From: Anthoceros angustus
Lineage: Eukaryota > Streptophyta > Anthocerotopsida > Anthocerotales > Anthocerotaceae
Length of the DNA stretch: 64,000 nt
Assembly (NCBI GenBank): GCA_010909165.1
Contig: MU008155.1
Span: 1,798,001-1,862,000 of the forward strand
Reading direction: 5' to 3'
This document shows positions 57,660-64,000 of the stretch, one piece after another; the first letter of the stretch is position 1; each line of letters starts with the position of its first letter. The notes beneath the pieces were generated by a model. The model was not told the DNA's origin, made no database searches, and saw nothing but the letters and a program-made list of their open reading frames with translations. The position numbers and the translations under genes were made by a program.

Positions 57660-58104
57660 CTAAGATACTGTAATCGCCACAGCCAAGAACCAACGATGAC
57701 ACCAGCTGTGGACCAGTGGCACACAACGCCTTGCCTTCTTGGCTGGTGTAATCAAATTCTTCAAGGAGTCTGCCGCGGCTCTGACGCCTGCCGTGACAAA
57801 GAGGAGCGCAGGTTTCAGATTGCAAAGCCAGCACCAAGGAAAAAAACGCACAACCGCGCACCACGTCCTTCCCAAGCTGCTGTGACCACGAGGCCCGCAC
57901 GCTGTGGGGGAGGAACTTACACTTGAATCCGAAGTCTGCCACCATGCACACCGGGCACTCCAGGGTTGTGTCGAGCTTCACGTTCGTCCAGGGCGACTCC
58001 GAGGTTTCAGACGCCTTTTCTCCTTCCTGCTTCTCCCCGTTGCTTGCGACATCGCTGTCTAGCAGGCTCTTCTCCAAAGGATTGTCGGTCGCAGCCTCGG
58101 CCAT
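57660..58104 (-). CDS. Small protein with a CPVC motif, function unknown
   Basis: Two predicted exons, 58104-57921 and 57787-57660, join with a perfect gtaagt donor and a pyrimidine-rich acceptor. They give 103 residues. The N-terminal 45 residues are acidic and Ser-rich, followed by LDTTLECPVCMVADFGFKC. A basic stretch with ITPAKKARRC and a hydrophobic end (WFLAVAITV) follow, perhaps a tail anchor. The Cys pairs could bind a metal, but the protein is too short for a RING. I do not recognise the family. An alternative is readthrough of the intron in the first frame to a stop at 57628. Confidence 0.5.
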
Positions 58105-59398
58105 CGCGGGAGTGCACCAAAATTGTGAGGCAGACAGGTGCTACCAAGTGAAGAGGCGCTCCTTTGCTTGCCCTAGTTTCCTTGGAATTGATGCAGCCTT
58201 CTGCTTCTACCGGTAGCGTTTTGAGCTGCCTGTTTTTTCCACAGCTGCCGTAACCTTGGGGACCGCTTGTGGCCCGAGGACCTCAGCAGGAGCTGCTTTC
58301 GTGTTTCCAGAGCAAGGAACTTGGGATGGATATAGCAGACGGGAATGACATTGGTATTGTGGACAACAATCTCGGCAGCCTCTATCAAAACTACATGAAC
58401 AGTGGCATCTATTGGGGATGCACTGTGCACATTTCTTTAGAGTGTGGCAGGCTAGACTGCACGTGCGTTTCTTCGACAGGGGATGGACTTCCCCATTTCC
58501 ACATCTTCTTTCCTGCTGGTTTCATGTAAGCCTGATCAGAGTTGTTCGATTGCTGTGACGAGAGGCAGGGATCGAGCATTTTATCAGCTGCGTGGTTGAT
58601 CTTCGCTAGCAGATCCCGATGCTGGCAAGTCGCCAACCAAATTTTTGTGCAGTATGTCGTTTCAGAATGACACTGTGGGTGGAAGTGTGCGTTTGCTACA
58701 TGTCTGCAAGCTTGAGCTATCTGCTATAGAACTGGCTGCTGGACATGAGCTCATGTCAGCTATATGAGATGCTGGCAGGTGGGACGATGTTATCAGATAC
58801 AGATGCTGCCGATGATTCTACACAGCCTCCTGACAACAAGTCAGAAGAATCCTGCCACACCGGATGGAAGAGCAACACTGTGCATGATCTTCTTGTGGGA
58901 AAACGGAAAAGAGGCATGACGTCATCGTGAAGTTAAAGACTTTGAATTCTCGAGTGAAAGACGGAAGCTCCCTGGTGTGGGCATGCTGGAAATCTTCATC
59001 TGGCTTCTAGCCTCATCAACACACCCAGTTAAGGTCTGCAAATGTGAACCCACTGCCATAGCGGTACTAAGCTCATCTAAGGATGGGAAGCTGGGAGACG
59101 GTCGTGAGAAATGTACGGAGTGCCCACCGAGTGAAGATGGAATATCCTTATTGCAGGATTGTCTATGGCTTCTAATAGCTCTTCAAAGTCTTCGCAATAC
59201 ATGGCGGCTGTCAATATCTTCCCACCTTGCAGCCTTCAGCCTTAATTGGGGATTGCTTCTCGACAGGCAGGCTCTGAGACTGACAGAGAAGCTTAACACC
59301 GTAAAAGCTTGTGTACCCTCATCTCAAGAAGTGGGACGACAAGCTTAATTGGGGGAAACAAAACCGATGGATGACCGTTCACAGAATCACCATATTCA
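58105..59398. other. 1.3-kb region, no gene recognised
   Basis: Short open frames on the plus strand have no recognised domain and no splice structure that I could connect. This could contain UTRs or a decayed gene. Confidence 0.45.
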
Positions 59399-61312
59399 TC
59401 AATCATACCATTTCGTGCTCTTCCTTGCATGACTAGGTTCCGGGAAGGGAAGATTTACAATCTTGTTGATCTTGGCCTGATGTTTGCCTTCCACAACATT
59501 AGCATCTGGTTCAAAAGGAGATACAAAACAAAGTGAGGAAGAACTCCTTTTTCGTTTTGCAAAAAAAAGTATTCGATCTAGTTAAAATATTGAAGTTCTT
59601 CATAAAATGACTCCTCAATTTACTTACGTGATTGTTCTAATCTTTGCTTCTCCTTCTCAATTAAAGTGACTGCTTTTTTCTTGTTCATTTGAGCTTCCAA
59701 TGCATGAAGAAACTCTTGCTTGCTCTGCATTAAGATGAATTATATATTAAAAGACTTGCATATTTAAACTCTAGGATGATGATGAATTTTCTTCTCACTT
59801 ATTGAGTGATAGCCTACCATTCTTTCTTGTTGTCTTTCTTCTTGTTCTTCTCGTGCCTTTGCTTGAGCATCCAAGCTATATTGATCTCGAGCTTTTTGTT
59901 TGTCGTCTTTTTCTTTTTGTCGTGCTTCATCTAAACAAGAATAACACACGTGTGTGTAAAAAGGAGATATCATCTTCACATCTACTATCTAATATGTGAT
60001 GTGCTGGTAATACATTTAAATTAAAAAATATTCATACATTGAAGTATTATTTATGACTTTCAAACAGAATTAAGTTATACCTTTTCTTCTTATATTATCC
60101 TGCCGGTCTTCGTGGCAAGCCTCGAAAAGCTTTCTCCTCTCCAAATCTTCATGCCTTTTTATGGCATCTCTTCTCTCCCACTCTTCAGCAGCTTCTGCTT
60201 CTATAATAGCATTCCTTTTTTCCTCAATTTCTTTTTGTTTTGTTAATGTTGTCTTTAACTCTGAAGCATATTGTTGTGCTTCTCGACGTTGTGCAGCTCT
60301 CAACTCTTGGTCTTCTGCCTCTTCTGCTTCCTCTCTCTCTTGTACCATTGCGCAAAGGTGGGCATCAAATTGTTGTTCCTCGAGTGCTTCTGCATGTTTT
60401 TCTTGCACTCTTTTTTCATTATACTCCAATAACTGTTGAGCTCGTTGAGCATCATAACACCTTTTGTGATATTGTTGTTGCCTTAAAACTTCTTCCTCCT
60501 CGGCCCATTTTTGGTTCATTTCTCTCATTTCTTGCAAAATTGTTTCTTTTTCCTCCTCTCTCAAATGCTCAATGTTTTCAATTTGATTGCGAAGAATTTG
60601 AGCAGCTTCTGTTTTCCTTTCATGTTGTTCGTCAAGTTCTCTAAGATACCGTTCTTCTTGTTTAGCCCATTCCTTTTCCATCATTTTATCTATATGTTTG
60701 TTCTTTTCTCGATCTAATTCTGCTTGTCTTCGTTTTTCATCTATTTGTGCTTGTCTTCCAGCGGTTGCTCTCATGACAGCCAATCTACAGTCATAAAGTA
60801 GTACACAATCAATAAGGTTGTTTAGTGTGATGTTGTAATGTTTTTATCCAATAGAAATACATGTACCTGGAATCATGGGTTCGAACTTCATCAGTGCTAT
60901 CTCGAAATTGTCTCTGAAGCATCTCTTCTGCAATATGCCCTCTCATTGCTTCACGTTGTAGTCTCAAGTTCCGTGCTCTTGATTCTAACCAAGCTCTCCT
61001 TTCTGTTAGATTCATGGTGGCAGTTTGTAATTCTAATTGAAGCTGTGTATCCTCTTCATATATACATTGTCTTAATCTATTTCTCTTTTCTGCAATCTTC
61101 ATATCTTCTTGTGCTTTCATTGCTTCAAACTTTTCAAGCATATTCCGAGTTTTGCTTTTTGGAACTCCAGCACATTCAAATTCAGCATTGAGCATGAGAT
61201 GTCGATACTCATTTACAAAGGCAATTCTATCCCGTAGTTTATCCTCATATACTCTAGCCTTGTAAATCCTATCCTCATTCGCTGGTAAACGCTTTGCTGT
61301 ATACATCGCCAT
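59399..61312 (-). CDS. CFAP53: Cilia- and flagella-associated protein 53 (CFAP53/CCDC11)
   Basis: CFAP53 is a microtubule inner protein of motile axonemes. Exons 61312-60867, 60784-60081, 59930-59818, 59724-59628 and 59505-59399 join in phase to 488 residues; the animal protein is about 514. Exon 1 encodes the characteristic start of the trichohyalin-plectin homology region: KIAEKRNRLRQCIYEEDTQL, LTERRAWLESRAR, then HIAEEMLQRQFRDSTDEV. These align by eye with animal CFAP53. The remainder is Glu/Arg/Gln-rich coiled coil ending in a short basic tail (HARKSTKWYD). The gene is AT-rich at third codon positions, unlike the genes to its left. In land plants such a gene is expected only where sperm are flagellated. 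Confidence 0.85.
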
Positions 61313-62189
61313 CTTCGCTGGCTGTGACTATTCGTCCGATGACCCTTAATGTTTCATTCTTTTAGCTTCATCCTTCATTCGTTTAGCTTCATACACTCTG
61401 GTTGCCCAATAATTATTTTATTTCAGAATTCCTATGCACCATTTACTATAAGACAGCTTGGAGGAGACCCCAGGTTCACGATGAAACAAAGGACAACAAT
61501 AAAGCCCTTATTACAATTCTATTTTAATAGCACTACACAAATTCAAAGTTGTGCAGTGTGAAGGTGAGAAATGAGAGGTTAAAAATATTCCCCCATACAT
61601 GTAGAGTACCTGAGAAATGAGAGGTTAAAAATATTCCCCCATACATGTAGAGTACCTAGACTGCGTAAAGCTTTGAATGAATTATTTTTTTAAGGATAGG
61701 TATAGTAATTAAAAATAATAATCTTTACACCTCAATCTTATTTTTGGCATTTGCAAGCATTTATAATCTGCCCATATGAATATATGTGCATGACCATATG
61801 TTCATCAATCAAACAACAAGAAAAAAAATATTTTAATTATATCGATAGTATGAAAACTTCAAATATGTTTTAATCAATGTGAACCACCATGAATACTTCA
61901 AATATGTTTTAATCGATTTGATCCAAATAAGAATTGTTTAGACACCAAGTGATTCTTCATATAGAAGTTGATATGCAATTATCTTTGGTGATCTTTGGTG
62001 GCTAAGTGAGCAATTTCTTTTCTTGCATGTGTGGTGTATGGTACTATCGCAAAGTAATTTTCCATACAAGACAACCCTTGTGGTCCTTTCAAACCATAAA
62101 TCATTTAAACCCTCTTGAAAATGGTTATCACTATGAATCTATTCGTATTTAGTGATAGTATATCATAGTGTATAGTTGTGCATATCATT
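61313..62189. other. AT-rich intergenic DNA
   Basis: No gene seen apart from the presumed CFAP53 promoter. It includes a 46-bp tandem duplication at 61565-61656. Confidence 0.6.
61565..61656. repeat. Two tandem copies of a 46-bp unit
   Basis: The unit beginning tgagaaatgagagg occurs at 61565 and again at 61611, and the two copies appear identical or nearly so. Confidence 0.85.
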
Positions 62190-62612
62190 ATGGATATTGA
62201 GAAGCGGCCAATTATAATTTCTCTTACAATTGCTTTGTTGTTATCAATCTTATTTGCTTTTCTTTTCAAGGATCCAGAGCCTTTAGAGAAAAATGAATTT
62301 GGAAGTAGCAAAGTTGCACTTTCTGAACCTTCCTCGCCAAAGACTTCAGAAAAAAATGAATTTGGGAGCGACAAAGTTGCACTTTCCAAACCTTCCAGAT
62401 CTCCCTCAATTTCTGACCCTGATAATCCCTCTTGCAAGTGTGCAGAAAACATGCAGGCTAAAATTCTTCATAAGAATAGTAAAGATTGTCTACTTTGCAA
62501 ATTTATATCGTTGGGTGTAGAATGTGAGCATTGTCTAGCATTAAACCATCAGCATTTCCTTCAAGATATTTTTGGAAAATCATCCTCATTTATGAAATAT
62601 TCCAAATTATGA
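62190..62612 (+). CDS. Possible small membrane or secreted protein with an internal repeat
   Basis: An open frame of 140 residues starts with MDIEKRPIIISLTIALLLS, a strong signal-anchor-like helix. Two copies of a repeat follow: EKNEFGSSKVALSEPS and EKNEFGSDKVALSKPS. The C-terminal part is Cys-rich (CKC, CLLC, CEHC). No family is recognised and no introns are evident. The AT-rich setting makes chance frames common, but the signal anchor, in-frame repeat and Cys pattern argue for a real or recently real gene. Confidence 0.4.
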   Translation: MDIEKRPIIISLTIALLLSILFAFLFKDPEPLEKNEFGSSKVALSEPSSPKTSEKNEFGSDKVALSKPSRSPSISDPDNPSCKCAENMQAKILHKNSKDCLLCKFISLGVECEHCLALNHQHFLQDIFGKSSSFMKYSKL

Positions 62613-64000
62613 AGATAGGCTTGAGCATGGTTGAATGTGAATATTGAGGCGTTCTTTGATACACTGCTTATCAAAAAATCATTTATATTTCTGACTGTTC
62701 TCACTGTTGACTTTCAGTTACTAGCAAATTAGTGGAAATTGCTAAAAAGCCATTTCAGTTGGGGGCCAAATAATCTTCAAGTATAGACTCTTCAAGTTCT
62801 TGCAATTCGCAAGTGAGATAATTTGTGAGCTAGAATGACGGAGCACTTTATAGGTAAATAAAGTATTTGTTGTCTTTAAATACAAAAAATACTACTGTTA
62901 TATGGTCTAAAAATAGCGCCAAAGCTGCTCCACTCCCCGCTATATAAGGTCCTAGCTCCTGCCCAAGTCTTAGACAAAATTGTTGGAATTAGTTTATGAA
63001 TGAGAGGTTTGAAGAAGGCATCAAGTTGGATCCCTTCATGTTGTAAACCTATACTAATTTTGAACATTATTGTTGTTGGCCACTTGGATTGACAGATGAT
63101 CACCCATCGAGACCTTATGTAAAGCAAGGGATACCTATTGATTGTTAAATAAAGACAACAAAAAATAATAGAAGCAATTGTACTCCCACTAAGATTGATG
63201 TAGTCTCCACATTTTTCTAGGCTTTCTTTTTTAAATGAGCGTAGCAAGGTCTAAAGGGGCAGCAAGATTCATTCTTTAAGTCACATCGATTGCAACCGAA
63301 TTCAAGGTGCTTGGCTACCACCTTGAAAGGTTTTACAATTCTTATTGCGGTCCATTTCTTTTATTTTTTATTTTTTGGGAAGATTCATAAATCATACAAA
63401 TATAGAAGGCACTTAGAGAGTGTTACTTATATGGGGTGAGCCATAGCTAGGGTTAGTTTTTGTTGTGGTTGGCTTTTTTCATAAAACTCCAAATTATTGA
63501 AACCACCATGCTGGGTATCCAGACTCATTGATTCTTAGCCCAACATTATCCTCTGGGTGAGGCGGCCAACTTTAACCCCCAAATGATCGGGGGTGTGGAG
63601 GGTATTTTCAAGGAAATACCCTCCACACACTTGTAATTGCATGTAAAATCATATGAGCCTTCATCAAATCCGTGAAAGTGGAGGGGACAAGCCCTCCTTC
63701 TCTTCTTTGGGATGAGCTCACTCTTGCCGACATTCGAGGTGTGAGGTGGTGGACTTGTACTTGTATGTAAAATCATGTGAGCCTTCATCAAATACGTGAA
63801 AATAGAGGGTCCCACATGCCCTCTTTCTCCTTTTCAGGATGAGCTCACTCTTCTAGGCATTCGAGGTGTAAAGCGGTAGCTATGGCCATTGAAACTTTCA
63901 TAGGTTTCTTTTCGTGAGTACAGCGGGTCGTGGTTTAGGGCCAATTCATCACAAAAACAGGTGATCTTGATATCGGAAGCTGTGCCTCTATGGAGGCTAC
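62613..64000. other. AT-rich region, perhaps decayed transposon, with tandem repeat
   Basis: The minus-strand frame 63247-62876 contains no motif I can name securely. Around 63.6-63.88 kb a 124-bp unit is repeated. No gene is called. Confidence 0.45.
63629..63876. repeat. Two diverged tandem copies of a 124-bp unit
   Basis: 63629-63752 and 63753-63876 share acttgta, gtaaaatcat, gagccttcatcaaat, gatgagctcactctt and cattcgaggtgt in the same order, with about 15-20% difference. Confidence 0.8.

Noticed and set aside
62876-63247. Minus-strand frame considered as a retrotransposon polyprotein remnant
   Set aside because: No catalytic motif could be identified, so the transposon origin remains a guess.

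Overview
This is nuclear DNA of a land plant. Genes have GT-AG introns (one GC-AG). The products include GDP-mannose epimerase, a GRAS regulator, an ABCG half-transporter, plastid LON-domain and MPH1-like proteins and plant-type PYRR. An intact gene for the ciliary protein CFAP53 points to a lineage with flagellated sperm (bryophyte, lycophyte or fern). I cannot name the species. There are no rRNA genes, no CRISPR array, and I recognised no tRNA.

Layout. 1-0.9 kb: 3' end of an unusual non-LTR-type retroelement, a reverse transcriptase family with a C-terminal PD-(D/E)XK-like domain. 1.5-7.15 kb: one complete but broken Ty3/gypsy retrotransposon with two LTRs and a 5-bp target duplication. 7.4-14.6 kb: two nearly identical GME genes pointing at each other, with a plastid LON-domain gene between them. 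18.2-23 kb: an MPH1-like thylakoid gene and a G3E GTPase gene, divergent with 267 bp between their starts. 23-34 kb: a gene-poor stretch with about twenty different microsatellites and a second, degenerate copy of the first retroelement. 35.6-37.1 kb: an intronless GRAS gene of the LAS/SCL18 type. 39.2-41.8 kb: PYRR, nine exons. 42.5-48.6 kb: a very long coiled-coil protein whose C-terminus resembles WPP-domain-associated proteins. 50.9-51.9 kb: a TMEM45/DUF716 membrane protein. 52.5-55.9 kb: an ABCG half-transporter. 57.7-58.1 kb: a small unknown two-exon gene. 59.4-61.3 kb: CFAP53. 61.3-64 kb: AT-rich DNA with small repeats and one possible small membrane protein.

The genes are ordinary eukaryotic neighbours and not a pathway. 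Themes are plastid and redox metabolism (GME for ascorbate and wall precursors, PYRR for riboflavin, MPH1-like for photosystem II, the LON-domain protein), lipid export (ABCG) and development (GRAS). Base composition changes sharply near 59.4 kb: genes to the left are mostly GC-rich at third positions, while CFAP53 and everything to its right is AT-rich. I found no clearly new multi-gene system. The most notable items are the inverted GME pair, a tandemly duplicated in-frame exon in the G3E GTPase, the hugely extended acidic tail of the MPH1-like protein, and the two retroelement types. Exon boundaries were placed by eye from splice consensus, reading phase and remembered family sequences, so they are predictions.
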